Shown here in pieces: positions 9,620-18,746 of a DNA stretch of 64,000 nt. Below the pieces are notes generated by a model. It did no database searches and was not told the DNA's origin. It was given only the letters and a program-made list of their open reading frames with translations. The first letter of the stretch is position 1, and the number at the start of each line of letters is the position of its first letter. The stretch covers positions 1,690,501 to 1,754,500 of the forward strand of contig NZ_CP083546.1 in NCBI RefSeq assembly GCF_025144145.1. The letters run 5' to 3'. Made by a program: the position numbers and the translations under genes. The stretch is from Leisingera sp. M658 (GTDB lineage: Bacteria; Pseudomonadota; Alphaproteobacteria; Rhodobacterales; Rhodobacteraceae).

Positions 9620-12600
9620 TTATTCGGCTGCGCGCAGGCGGCCCTGCGGTGCGGGCGGTTCGGGTTCTCCCTCCTCCGCTGGATCTCCAACCGTTTCGGG
9701 GACCTCGCTTTCGACCCACTGGATTTCCGTCGTCGGCAGCTGGCGCGCCTTTTTGAACAGGCGCGAGTCCTGCGCGATGCGGCTGGAGCGGCCGCGGGTG
9801 ATCCGCGACAGCGCCCGGCCCAAGGCGCGCATGTAGGTGGCGAACCACACCCGGATGGCCAGCAGCGAGGGGGTGACCACCAAGGTCAGCACTGTGGCGA
9901 TGCCCAGGCCGAATACCACAGCGGTTGCCAGCTGTTTCCACCACAGCGCGGTGGGGCTGTCGATCGAGTAGCCGCCGTTGATGAAGTCCAGGCTGACGCC
10001 GAACATCATCGGGGTGAGGCCGGCCATCGTGGTGATAGTGGTCAGCAGCACCGGGCGGATACGTGCCTCGGCGGTGCGGATGATCGCCTCGATACGCGGC
10101 ATCTGCTGGCTGAACTCCTGGTAGGTGTCGATCAGCACGATGTTGTTGTTCACCACAATCCCCGCCAGCGCCACGATGCCGGTGCCGGTCATGATGATCG
10201 AGAACGGCTGTTGCATCACCATCATGCCGATCAGCACGCCGGTGGTGGACAGAACCACTGCCAGCAGCACCAGCGCCGCGTTGTAGAAGCTGTTGAACTG
10301 GGCCAGCAGGATCACGAACATCAGCGCCAGCGCGCCGGCAAACGCCTTGGACAGGAAGGCGCCGGATTCCTCCTGCTCCTCCTGGTCGCCGGTCCATTCC
10401 CAGCCGATACCGCGCGGCAGCGGGTCGCTTTCCAGCCACTCGGTTATGACGGCGATCCGTTCGTTCGGGTTTACCGGGCTGACCCTGGCACCGTCCTCAA
10501 ATGCTGCCTTCAGCGCCTCAACGCTTTGGGCACCCGTCAGCTGCACCAGCTGCAGCGTTTTGCCGTTTGGCGCGACGATGGTCTCTCCGGTTGCCTGCGT
10601 GCCTTCGGGCAGGTCCTTCAGCAGCGCCAAGCGGGTCATTTCGCCGGTATCCGGATCTTCGATCACGGCCTTGCTCAGCCCCGCGTCCACGTCGGCCTTC
10701 ACGTCATAGTAGCGCTCTTGGCCGATGCGGTTGATCTGCGCCAGTTTCGGCACCGGCTGGCGGGTGATGAAATTGGACAGCGGCACCAGCCCGTCGGCAG
10801 TGCGGACCTTGAGGTTATCGAGCGTTGACAGCACCCGGTCCTGCTCCGGCAGGCGGACGCGGATGTCGATTTCTTCGTCCGAGCTGTCCATCCGCATGTC
10901 GCCCAGCAGCACGCCGCGTGTCACAAGCTGCACCATCGCGCCAACGGTTGCCACATCGGCGCCGTAACGGCCGGCCTTTGTCACATCGACGTCGATCTGC
11001 CAGTCAATGCCGGGCAGCGGCAGGCTGTCTTCGATCAGGATCAGTCCGGGGGTGTTTTCAAAATGCGCCCGTGCGGCCAGGGTGGCAGAGGTCAGCTCGT
11101 CCCAGCCGTCGCCGCGCAGGCGCAGGTGCACTGGTTTGCCGGAGGCAGGACCTTGCGCCAGGGCTCGGACCTCAACCTCGAACCCGGGCAGCTTGACCAT
11201 TTCGGCGTTCAGCTCATCCAGAACCGTGTTGCCGTCGTACTCCTCGGCAATGAGTTCTTTTTCAAAGCCCAGGTATTTGCTCAGCAACCCGCCGAACCAG
11301 CCGTCCAGCGGCTCGCTGTCGGTGGGGCGGTCTTCCCAGGGGATGATCTCAAACTGGACCTGGCCGATGGTGTCGGGCGGCAGCTGCGCGCCCGAGCTGT
11401 CGGTGTTCAGCCCGCCGTCGCCGGCAAAGGAAAAGACGTTGATTACAGCGTGGTGCTGCAGAATGATATCTTCGGCGGCGCGGACCATTTCGTCCTTTTC
11501 CAGCAACGAGATGTTGCCACGGGCGCGGACGTAGGCGGTGGCTTGCTCCGGTTCTGAATCCACGAAGAACTCAACGCCCAGGTTGTTCTCACCGAAAGTT
11601 TTGAACACCGTCATGATGGAGAAAGCGACCACAGCGATGGTCACGATGGGCATTACCGGGTTGCCGGCGATGAACTTGATCACATGGCCAAAGGGTGTGT
11701 GGTGGTAGCCGGGGACGACTTCTTTCTGCTCGCGTTCGATTTTGACCGCGCTAAGGGTGATGGAGGCGGCAAAGGAGGCAAGCGTGAAGACCAGCCCGCC
11801 AAACAGCACGCCGCCCAATCCGCCGGCCCCGCCGCCCAGCAGGTATGACGGGTTCAGCATCTGCATAGCGCCTGCAAACATGCCCCACATGGCCACCGGC
11901 ACCAAAGCGGCGCGCAGCCACCAGGGCGCGACCATGCGCAAGGCGCGCGAGGCGCCTTCAAACGTGCGGCTGATACGGCCGGTGACGCCGCCCATGACAG
12001 GCAGGTAGATCAGTGCAACCACCAGCGAGGCCGACAGCACGAAGATCATTGTGACAGGCAGCATTCCCATGAATTCACCGGGCACACCGGGCCAGAACAG
12101 CAGGGGCAGAAAGGCACAAAGCGTGGTCGCGGTGGAAGACACCACCGGCCAGAACATCCGCTGCGCCGCCTCGACATAGGCGTGCATCGGGCCGGTGCCT
12201 TCCTTAATGCGCTTGTCGGCGTATTCAACAATCACGATGGCGCCATCCACCAGCATGCCCACGGCCAGGATCAGGCCGAACATCACCATGTTGGAAATGG
12301 TGACGCCCATCAGCGCCAGGAAGGCAAAGCACAAGAGGAACGAGGTCGGGATCGCAAAGCCGACCAGCAGCGCTGCACGGCTGCCAAGCGCGGACAGAAC
12401 AACGATCATCACTAGCGCCACGGCGGTCAGAACCGAACCTTCCAGCTGGCTGACCATCGAGCCGACAACGCGGCTTTGGTCGTTGGAGGTGCCCACTTCG
12501 ACCGCTGCCTGCAGTTCCGGCGGCCATTTGGCCTTGGACGTGTTGATGGTCTCTTTCACCAGGTTGACGGTGTCGATAACGTTGTAGCCCTTGCGTTTGA

Positions 12601-13450
12601 CCACCTGCAGCGCCACCGTGTCGCCGCCGTTAAAACGGGCGGTGCCGACCCGGTCCTCGAAGGTAAAGTTGATCTGCGCCAGCTCCCCAAGGGTAACCAC
12701 ACGGTCGCCGTTGGTTTTGACCGGCAGCTGATAGATATCTTTCACTTCGTCGAACGAGGAGGGGATCTTGACCGCAAATGTACCCTGAGCGGTTTCCACT
12801 TCACCTGCCGCAATCAGCTGGTTGTTGTTCTGCACAACATTGATCAGCTCAAGTGCTGTGACATTATAGGCCTCCAGCCGCAGCGGGTCGATCAGCACCT
12901 CGACCATTTCGTCGCGGTTGCCGGCGATCCCGGCCTCCAGTACGGCGTCCAGGGCTTCAAGATCGTCCTGCAAGTCCTTGGCAATGCGCGCCATCGTGCG
13001 TTCAGGCACCGCGCCGGTCAAGTTCACAATGACGATCGGGAATTCCGAGAAGTTGATTTCGGTGATCGAGTATTTCTCGGCGCCTTCGGGAAACTCTGCC
13101 TCGGCTTTGTCCATGGCGTCGCGCACGTCGGCCATGATCGCGGTCTTGTCCCAGCCGAAATCAAACTCCAGTGCCACACCGGCATAGCCTTCGGCGGCGG
13201 TGGAGGTCATCTTGTCGAGCCCGTCAAGATCGGCCAGCTCGGTCTCCATCACCTTGACCATCAGGGATTCGGAATCCTCGGCTGAGATGCCGGGGAAGGG
13301 GACCGAGATGAACAGGGCAGGGATTTCGATGTCCGGCTCGCCCTCTTTGGGCAGCATCGAATAGGCGACGCCGCCGACAAGCAGCGAGATTGCTATAAAG
13401 GCGAGGACCATCCGGGCACGGCCGGCAGCCCAATCGACGATGCCAATCAC
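9620..13450 (-). CDS. RND efflux transporter permease, extended form
   Basis: This 1276-residue inner-membrane pump of the AcrB/HAE-1 superfamily has a first helix after MIGIVDWAAGRARMVLAFIA, large periplasmic porter loops, and a TM4 segment AVGMLVDGAIVIVEYADKR near residue 400. There the usual Asp-Asp proton-relay pair reads Asp-Gly, as in a subset of RND pumps. It is about 230 residues longer than AcrB. Extra material lies between the two halves, including a Gly-rich hydrophobic hairpin (LLGGGAGGLGGVLFGGLVFT), and in a polar C-terminal tail. It works with the adaptor encoded immediately upstream, overlapping by four bases (ATGA). An outer-membrane channel is not encoded here. Substrate unknown. 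Confidence 0.93.
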   Translation of the reverse strand: MIGIVDWAAGRARMVLAFIAISLLVGGVAYSMLPKEGEPDIEIPALFISVPFPGISAEDSESLMVKVMETELADLDGLDKMTSTAAEGYAGVALEFDFGWDKTAIMADVRDAMDKAEAEFPEGAEKYSITEINFSEFPIVIVNLTGAVPERTMARIAKDLQDDLEALDAVLEAGIAGNRDEMVEVLIDPLRLEAYNVTALELINVVQNNNQLIAAGEVETAQGTFAVKIPSSFDEVKDIYQLPVKTNGDRVVTLGELAQINFTFEDRVGTARFNGGDTVALQVVKRKGYNVIDTVNLVKETINTSKAKWPPELQAAVEVGTSNDQSRVVGSMVSQLEGSVLTAVALVMIVVLSALGSRAALLVGFAIPTSFLLCFAFLALMGVTISNMVMFGLILAVGMLVDGAIVIVEYADKRIKEGTGPMHAYVEAAQRMFWPVVSSTATTLCAFLPLLFWPGVPGEFMGMLPVTMIFVLSASLVVALIYLPVMGGVTGRISRTFEGASRALRMVAPWWLRAALVPVAMWGMFAGAMQMLNPSYLLGGGAGGLGGVLFGGLVFTLASFAASITLSAVKIEREQKEVVPGYHHTPFGHVIKFIAGNPVMPIVTIAVVAFSIMTVFKTFGENNLGVEFFVDSEPEQATAYVRARGNISLLEKDEMVRAAEDIILQHHAVINVFSFAGDGGLNTDSSGAQLPPDTIGQVQFEIIPWEDRPTDSEPLDGWFGGLLSKYLGFEKELIAEEYDGNTVLDELNAEMVKLPGFEVEVRALAQGPASGKPVHLRLRGDGWDELTSATLAARAHFENTPGLILIEDSLPLPGIDWQIDVDVTKAGRYGADVATVGAMVQLVTRGVLLGDMRMDSSDEEIDIRVRLPEQDRVLSTLDNLKVRTADGLVPLSNFITRQPVPKLAQINRIGQERYYDVKADVDAGLSKAVIEDPDTGEMTRLALLKDLPEGTQATGETIVAPNGKTLQLVQLTGAQSVEALKAAFEDGARVSPVNPNERIAVITEWLESDPLPRGIGWEWTGDQEEQEESGAFLSKAFAGALALMFVILLAQFNSFYNAALVLLAVVLSTTGVLIGMMVMQQPFSIIMTGTGIVALAGIVVNNNIVLIDTYQEFSQQMPRIEAIIRTAEARIRPVLLTTITTMAGLTPMMFGVSLDFINGGYSIDSPTALWWKQLATAVVFGLGIATVLTLVVTPSLLAIRVWFATYMRALGRALSRITRGRSSRIAQDSRLFKKARQLPTTEIQWVESEVPETVGDPAEEGEPEPPAPQGRLRAAE

Positions 13451-14562
13451 TGTTCAGTCTCCCGGTAGGTGGCCGCCACGGCGACGCCTTCGGTCACAAA
13501 ATCCTGCCCCACCACGATCACATCCGCAGTTTCGGGCAGGCCGCCGAGCCAGACGCCGTCGGCCTCATCCCTGAGCAGTTGCACCGGGTAGAATACCACG
13601 GTGCTGTCGGAACCGACAACACGCACGCCCAGCTTGCCTTCGTTGTTCAGCGTCAGCGCCGATTGCGGCAGCTTATGCGCAAGCCGGCCGGCTGAAGAAA
13701 TTGCAATATCCGCCGTTTGGCCGTCCCGGATGCTGAGATCCGGGTTGGGCACGGTGATTTCCACTTCAAACGTGCGGGTGTTCGGGTCGGCAGAGCGGCT
13801 GAGGAAGGTGACTTCCCCTTGCACCTGCTGGCCGGTTGCCAGCTCGGCGCCCGCCGTGGCGCCCAGGGTCACCTTGTTCACCTCGGCCTCGGGCACGTAG
13901 CCAACCAGCTTGATGGTGTCGAGCTGGATCACCGTGCCGCACAGGCTGCCGGGCTGCAGCAGGCTGCCCAGCTCGGCGGTGTCGCTTTCCAGCAGGCCGT
14001 CAAACGGCGCGGTGATGGTCAGATGGCTGAGTTCTTTTTCTGCTGTGGCCACGGCAGCCAGCGCCGTGCGCTCTGCGGCCTCGGATGAAGCCAGCCGGGT
14101 TTCCGATGCATAACCGCCCTGCGACAGCTTAGAGGAGGCGGTCAGGTTGATCCGGGCTTCTTTCAGCTGGGCCTGCGCCTGCAGCAGCATGGCCGGGCGG
14201 GTGCCGGGGTCCAGCTCGCACAGAAGGTCGCCCTTCTTAACATGGGACCCTTTGCGCAGAGGTTCGGATATCACGGTCGAGGTGATCTCGGCCCGGACTT
14301 CGACCTGACGGACCGCCTGGGTCTGGCCGCGCAGGATGACCGCGCTGCCGATGGTGCGCGCCTTGCTTTGCAGGGCCACCACGCCAACGCGCGTGTCTGC
14401 GGCTTGGGTCAGCGCCTGGCCGCCATCAGTGCCGGTTTCGGCCCCGGCTGCCTCCGGTGCATTCTCGCCCCGGGCAAAGGCCATCAGATCGTCGCGCTCA
14501 ATCACCACCAGATAGAGGCCGGCCGTCACAGCCACTGCAGTCAGCATCGGAATGATACGCAT
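13447..14562 (-). CDS. RND efflux periplasmic adaptor subunit
   Basis: This 371-residue membrane-fusion protein has a single N-terminal membrane anchor (MLTAVAVTAGLYLVVIE), a lipoyl/barrel-sandwich hybrid (GSHVKKGDLLCELD), an alpha-hairpin (ARINLTASSKLSQGG) and beta-barrel regions. It links the RND permease to an outer-membrane channel. I chose the ATG at 14562 because AGGAAG lies a suitable distance upstream and the anchor follows at once; an in-frame start at 14637 has no ribosome site. Its stop overlaps the permease start by four bases, so the two are co-translated. A palindromic site about 125 bases upstream may bind a repressor. Confidence 0.9.
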   Translation of the reverse strand: MRIIPMLTAVAVTAGLYLVVIERDDLMAFARGENAPEAAGAETGTDGGQALTQAADTRVGVVALQSKARTIGSAVILRGQTQAVRQVEVRAEITSTVISEPLRKGSHVKKGDLLCELDPGTRPAMLLQAQAQLKEARINLTASSKLSQGGYASETRLASSEAAERTALAAVATAEKELSHLTITAPFDGLLESDTAELGSLLQPGSLCGTVIQLDTIKLVGYVPEAEVNKVTLGATAGAELATGQQVQGEVTFLSRSADPNTRTFEVEITVPNPDLSIRDGQTADIAISSAGRLAHKLPQSALTLNNEGKLGVRVVGSDSTVVFYPVQLLRDEADGVWLGGLPETADVIVVGQDFVTEGVAVAATYRETEQ

Positions 14563-14685
14563 ATCGGGTCTTCCTGTTTCTTGTCTGGTCCCGGGTGCAA
14601 AAGGAGCCATAGCCAGAATACGGCGGGGCCTGCTCACAACGGGAGTCGCGCGTATGTGATAAGCCTGATATAGGAGATGTCCATT

Positions 14686-14705
14686 CTAAACTAAGTGGTT
14701 TAGTT
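14686..14705 (-). promoter_or_regulatory. Palindromic operator-like site upstream of RND operon
   Basis: Two nested dyads are seen: CTAAAC-N6-GTTTAG and AACTAA-N5-TTAGTT. The AT-rich palindrome, about 125 bases upstream of the adaptor start, resembles TetR-family operators of efflux pumps. No regulator gene is adjacent, so this is inference. Confidence 0.4.
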
Positions 14706-14853
14706 CACATTTCTTGCTTTTCTGGCGTAATTGCCGGCGTTTCTGGTTTAAACGCGCCACTTGGCTTGGGCTTTGAGCCGGGTTAAGAGGGGCGCAACGC
14801 ATTCAATACCGGTTTGGGCGGAACGTCCGGGCCGCGCATATCAGGGGCTTTTC

Positions 14854-15525
14854 ATGAGCGATACCGACAGCTTTATCGACGAGGTGACCGAAGAGGTCCG
14901 CCGTGACCGGCTTTTCCTGATGCTGAAGCGCTATGGCTGGATCGGCGGTGCTGTGGTGGCGCTGATCGTCGGCGGCGCTGCGTTCCGTGAGTACAGCAAA
15001 GCACAGGACCAGGCGGCGGCCGAAGCGCTGGGGGATGCGATCACCGCGGCGCTGGAGATTGACGGCAGCGGCAGCCGGTCCGAAGCGCTGGCTGCAGTTT
15101 CAGCCGAAAGCGCAGGCGGCGCGGCCATTCTGAAGATGCTTGAAGCCGGTGCGCTGGCGGACGCGGGTAACATTGCTGAGGCAGTGGCGCGGCTGGAAGC
15201 CGTGGCGGTCAATGGCGAGCTGCCGCTGATTTACCGCCATATCGCCAGCTTTAAGGCGCTGGCCTTGCAGTCCGGAACCCTGAGCGCCGGCGACCGGCGT
15301 CTGCAATATGAGGCGCTGGCCCAGCCGGGCGCGCCGCTGGCGCTGCTGGCATCCGAACAGCTGGCGCTTCTGGAGATTGAAGAGGGCAACAGCGCTGCCG
15401 CAATCACCCGGCTTCGCGGGATTGCGGCGGATGCGGCTGTGAGTGCGGACTTGAAAGAACGGGCCACTCAGGTGATTGTGGCGCTTGGCGGCTCCGTTGA
15501 GGATGCCTCTGCGCCTGAGGGGTAA
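14854..15525 (+). CDS. YfgM-like tetratricopeptide membrane protein
   Basis: This 223-residue protein has a short cytoplasmic N-terminus (SFIDEVTEEVRRDRLFLMLK), one membrane helix (about residues 29-45, GAVVALIVGGAAF) and a periplasmic helical-repeat domain rich in Ala and Glu. The layout matches YfgM, the ancillary subunit at the SecYEG translocon, which lies beside bamB in many proteobacteria, as it does here. The ATG at 14854 has AGGGGC upstream; an upstream in-frame ATG at 14761 would add a polar stretch that breaks the usual N-terminal motif. Likely co-transcribed with the downstream bamB and der. Confidence 0.82.
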   Translation: MSDTDSFIDEVTEEVRRDRLFLMLKRYGWIGGAVVALIVGGAAFREYSKAQDQAAAEALGDAITAALEIDGSGSRSEALAAVSAESAGGAAILKMLEAGALADAGNIAEAVARLEAVAVNGELPLIYRHIASFKALALQSGTLSAGDRRLQYEALAQPGAPLALLASEQLALLEIEEGNSAAAITRLRGIAADAAVSADLKERATQVIVALGGSVEDASAPEG

Positions 15526-15578
15526 GGCGCTCCGCGGATGGGAACTTGCGGAACACGAACGGCAGACAGGGCAGGGCA

Positions 15579-16901
15579 ATGACAAAAAACAGAACTTTCT
15601 CCCGGACACGGGCATTTTTGTGCGGCACCGCAGCGGTGGCAATTCTGGCCGCCTGTTCGGAGGAGGAGATCATCCTGCGCGGCGAACGCGAGGACATCCG
15701 TCCAGAGGCCGCAATTGAGGTGGTTAATCAATCCCGCGCAATTTCCTTGCCCCAGCAGGTGGCAAACGCAAGCTGGGCCCAAGGCCATGGCGCCGAGGCC
15801 ACCCGCACATCGCATCCGGCGCTGTCGGCGGCACCGCAGCGGATCTGGTCCGCGTCCATCGGAGACGGCGATGGGCGGCGCCAGCGTATCACCGCAACAC
15901 CGGTTGTCGGCGGCGGGCGTATTTACACGCTGGACAGCGCAGCACAGGTCTCGGCGGTATCGCCGCAGGGCCAGGTGCTGTGGCGCAGCACGCTGATCCC
16001 GGCAGCAGATGACGAGGGCCAGGCAACCGGTGGCGGTTTGGCCTATGACGATGGTGTGCTCTACATCTCCTCGGGCTATGGCGTGCTGACGGCGTTGAAC
16101 GCCGCTGACGGCAGCCTGATCTGGCGCCAGGAGCTGGACGCTACCGGATCCGGCCAGCCGCGGGTCAGCGGCGGGCTGGTCTATCTGGTTGCGGGCGATG
16201 ACACCGGCTGGGCGGTCAACACCAAAGACGGCCGCATCGCCTGGCAAATTGAGGCGTCGCCCTCGGCGTCGAACATCCTTGGCGCGCCTGCGCCTGTGGT
16301 GACCAATGATCTGGCGGTTTTTGCCTTTGGGTCCGGCGATCTGATCGCCACCTTCCGCCGCGGCGGTCTGCGGCGCTGGAGCGCGTCGGTCTCCGGCCAG
16401 CGCACGGGTCAGACCCTGTCGCGGATCAGCGATGTGACCGGCGCGCCGGTGGTTTCGGGCAAGCGCCTTTACGCAGGCAACAACTCGGGCCGCACCGTTG
16501 CGATCGATCTGGACTCCGGTGACCGGCTGTGGACCGCGCGCGAAGGTGCCTCTGGAACCGCATGGCCCGCGGGCGGCAGCCTGTTCCAGGTCAGCGACCA
16601 GAACCGGCTGCTGCGTCTGGACGGCGGCAGCGGCGAAGTGGTCTGGGCAGTGGATCTGCCTGGGTTTCTGAAGGACAAGCCCGGCAAACGCGGCCGGATC
16701 CATGTCCATTACGGCCCGGTTCTGGCGGGCGGGCAGATCATTGTCGCCTCCAACGACGGCCTGCTGCGGTTCTTCAACCCGCAGGACGGCAGCCTGACGC
16801 GAACCATTGAAGTACCGGGCGGCGCCACCACCGCACCGGTTGTTGCAGGGCGGACGCTTTACGTGGTTTCCTCCAAGGGTGAATTGCTGGCATACCGCTG
16901 A
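15579..16901 (+). CDS. bamB: Outer-membrane assembly lipoprotein BamB
   Basis: This 440-residue protein has a signal peptide ending in the lipobox VAILAAC, so it is predicted to be a lipoprotein, followed by an eight-bladed PQQ-like beta-propeller. Repeated blades show the WRQELD, GRIAWQIEA, GDRLWTAREG and GEVVWAVDLPG pattern. BamB supports beta-barrel insertion with BamA in the outer membrane. The ATG at 15579 follows GGGCAGGGCA; an upstream in-frame start at 15546 would place polar residues before the signal peptide. Position between the yfgM-like gene and der is the classical order and strengthens the call. Confidence 0.9.
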   Translation: MTKNRTFSRTRAFLCGTAAVAILAACSEEEIILRGEREDIRPEAAIEVVNQSRAISLPQQVANASWAQGHGAEATRTSHPALSAAPQRIWSASIGDGDGRRQRITATPVVGGGRIYTLDSAAQVSAVSPQGQVLWRSTLIPAADDEGQATGGGLAYDDGVLYISSGYGVLTALNAADGSLIWRQELDATGSGQPRVSGGLVYLVAGDDTGWAVNTKDGRIAWQIEASPSASNILGAPAPVVTNDLAVFAFGSGDLIATFRRGGLRRWSASVSGQRTGQTLSRISDVTGAPVVSGKRLYAGNNSGRTVAIDLDSGDRLWTAREGASGTAWPAGGSLFQVSDQNRLLRLDGGSGEVVWAVDLPGFLKDKPGKRGRIHVHYGPVLAGGQIIVASNDGLLRFFNPQDGSLTRTIEVPGGATTAPVVAGRTLYVVSSKGELLAYR

Positions 16902-16973
16902 TCCGTGTTTCCGGGTGGCGGAAGCCGCCCGGATGCGTTATGAGCCGCGTCTGAATCGCAGAAAGCTGGTCTG

Positions 16974-18446
16974 ATGTCCTTTACCCTCGCCATCGTGGGC
17001 CGTCCCAATGTGGGAAAGTCCACCCTGTTCAACCGCCTTGTGGGCAAAAAGCTGGCTTTGGTCGACGACCAGCCGGGTGTCACGCGCGATTTGCGCGAGG
17101 GCGAAGCGCGGCTGGGCGACCTGCGGTTTACAGTGATTGATACCGCGGGTCTGGAAGATGCCACTGACAACTCGCTCGAGGGCCGCATGCGCCGCCTGAC
17201 CGAGCGGGCGGTGGATATGGCCGATATCTGCATGTTCATGATTGATGCGCGCACCGGCGTGACACCGACCGATGAGCTGTTTGCCGACATCCTGCGCCGC
17301 AAATCCGCCCATGTGATCCTGGTTGCCAACAAGGCCGAAGGCAATGCCGCCGAAGCCGGTGTGCTGGAGGCCTACAGCCTTGGCCTGGGCGAGCCCTTGC
17401 GCTTGTCCGGCGAGCATGGCGAAGGGATGCCGGATCTGTATTCGGTCCTGATGCCGCTGGCGGAGAAGTTTGAATCCGAAGCGGTGGATCATTCGCCGGT
17501 CACCGATGTGGTGCTGGACGAAGAAATCGGTGAGGACGAGGCCGAGAGCATTCCCGAGCCGACCGATGCCAAGCCGCTGCAGGTTGCTGTTGTGGGCCGC
17601 CCCAACGCGGGCAAGTCGACGCTGATCAACAAGATCCTGGGCGAGGACCGGCTGCTGACCGGACCCGAGGCAGGCATCACCCGTGATGCGATCTCGCTGC
17701 GGATGAACTGGAACGGCGTGCCGATGCGGGTGTTTGACACGGCCGGCATGCGCAAGAAGGCCAAGGTGCAGGAAAAGCTGGAAAAGCTGTCCGTGTCCGA
17801 TGGCCTGCGCGCGGTGAAATTCGCCGAAGTTGTGGTGGTGCTGCTGGATGCGGATATCCCGTTTGAACAGCAGGACCTGCGGATTGCCGACCTGGCCGAG
17901 CGCGAAGGCCGCTCGGTTGTGGTTGCAGTCAACAAATGGGACATCGAAGACAACAAGCAGGAAAAGCTGCGCGACCTGAAGGAAGCCTTCGGCCGCCTGC
18001 TGCCGCAGCTGCGCGGCGCGCCGCTGGTGACGGTTTCGGCCAAAACAGGCAAGGGGCTGGACCGGCTGCATGACGCGATCATGCGCGCCTATACCGTGTG
18101 GAACCGGCGGGTGCCGACCGCGGCGCTGAACCGCTGGCTGGTTGGCATGCTGGAACAGCACCCGCCGCCTGCACCGCAGGGCAAGCGGATCAAGCTGCGT
18201 TATATGACCCAGGCCAAAAGCCGCCCGCCGGGGTTTGTGGTGATGTGCTCGCATCCCGATAAGCTTCCGGAAAGCTATAACCGCTATCTGGTCAACGGCC
18301 TGCGTGAAGATTTCGACATGCCCGGCACCCCGATCCGGCTGTATATGCGCGGCCAGGGCGACAAGAACCCCTACAAGGGCAAGCGGGCCAAGAATGCCGG
18401 CGCTTTGGCCAAGCATTTGAATAAGCGCGGCGGCGGATCCAGCTAG
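16974..18446 (+). CDS. der: Ribosome biogenesis GTPase Der (EngA)
   Basis: This 490-residue protein has two tandem GTPase domains and a C-terminal KH-like domain, the unique Der architecture. The first P-loop is GRPNVGKST (residues 9-17) with the DTAGLED switch. The second is GRPNAGKST (about 207) with [11 protein letters not shown] and the NKWD specificity motif. An acidic linker between the domains is visible ([16 protein letters not shown]). Der acts in 50S subunit maturation and is essential. The GC-rich repeat starting 5 bases after its stop may mark the transcript end. Confidence 0.97.
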   Translation: MSFTLAIVGRPNVGKSTLFNRLVGKKLALVDDQPGVTRDLREGEARLGDLRFTVIDTAGLEDATDNSLEGRMRRLTERAVDMADICMFMIDARTGVTPTDELFADILRRKSAHVILVANKAEGNAAEAGVLEAYSLGLGEPLRLSGEHGEGMPDLYSVLMPLAEKFESEAVDHSPVTDVVLDEEIGEDEAESIPEPTDAKPLQVAVVGRPNAGKSTLINKILGEDRLLTGPEAGITRDAISLRMNWNGVPMRVFDTAGMRKKAKVQEKLEKLSVSDGLRAVKFAEVVVVLLDADIPFEQQDLRIADLAEREGRSVVVAVNKWDIEDNKQEKLRDLKEAFGRLLPQLRGAPLVTVSAKTGKGLDRLHDAIMRAYTVWNRRVPTAALNRWLVGMLEQHPPPAPQGKRIKLRYMTQAKSRPPGFVVMCSHPDKLPESYNRYLVNGLREDFDMPGTPIRLYMRGQGDKNPYKGKRAKNAGALAKHLNKRGGGSS

Positions 18447-18450
18447 GGCA

Positions 18451-18530
18451 GGGTGCTCCCGCCCGGCCTGCGGCATTTCCAAAGAAATACCTAGGCCCGT
18501 TGGGCCCGGCGCCGCCCTGACGGGCGGCGC
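18451..18530. repeat. Intergenic anchor-hairpin repeat, copy A
   Basis: The unit begins with GGGTGCTCCCGCCCG, has a small hairpin ATTTC-CAAA-GAAAT, then CCCGTTGGGCCCGG, and ends with a 9-bp stem GCGCCGCCC/GGGCGGCGC at 18509-18530. The same two anchors recur at 59875-59956, and the second anchor recurs at 41916-41932. It lacks a T-tract. It begins just after der and may act as a REP-like transcript-end structure. The rest of this 300-base gap holds the desaturase promoter region. Confidence 0.7.
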
Positions 18531-18612
18531 TGTTGCGTTGCGCGGGGCTGAGCGGCCTTTTGCTTGCTTCATGCGGGGCTTGGCCTCTCTGTGTTTCCTT
18601 CACTGCTGCAGA

Positions 18613-18626
18613 TTGATACCTTTCAA
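18613..18626 (+). promoter_or_regulatory. FNR/FnrL-like box upstream of desaturase
   Basis: TTGAT-N4-TTCAA differs by one base from the FnrL/FixK consensus TTGAT-N4-ATCAA, about 120 bases before the desaturase start. Single-site match, so tentative. Confidence 0.35.
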
Positions 18627-18746
18627 GTTGAATGGATTATCCGGTGATAACCTTGTTTTTGCACAAGGCGGAGTTATCTGGAAATCTACTTTGGACGGGA
18701 TGCGCGTTTTGCACAGCTGTCACGCATCGGCTTTAGGGACGGGTTC

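Noticed and set aside
12000-13000. Candidate CRISPR or tandem repeat arrays anywhere in the window
   Set aside because: Reading through the window showed no regularly spaced direct repeats of CRISPR length; only the 21-bp dyad array near 54300 is periodic and it has no spacer-repeat structure. The interval given is nominal.
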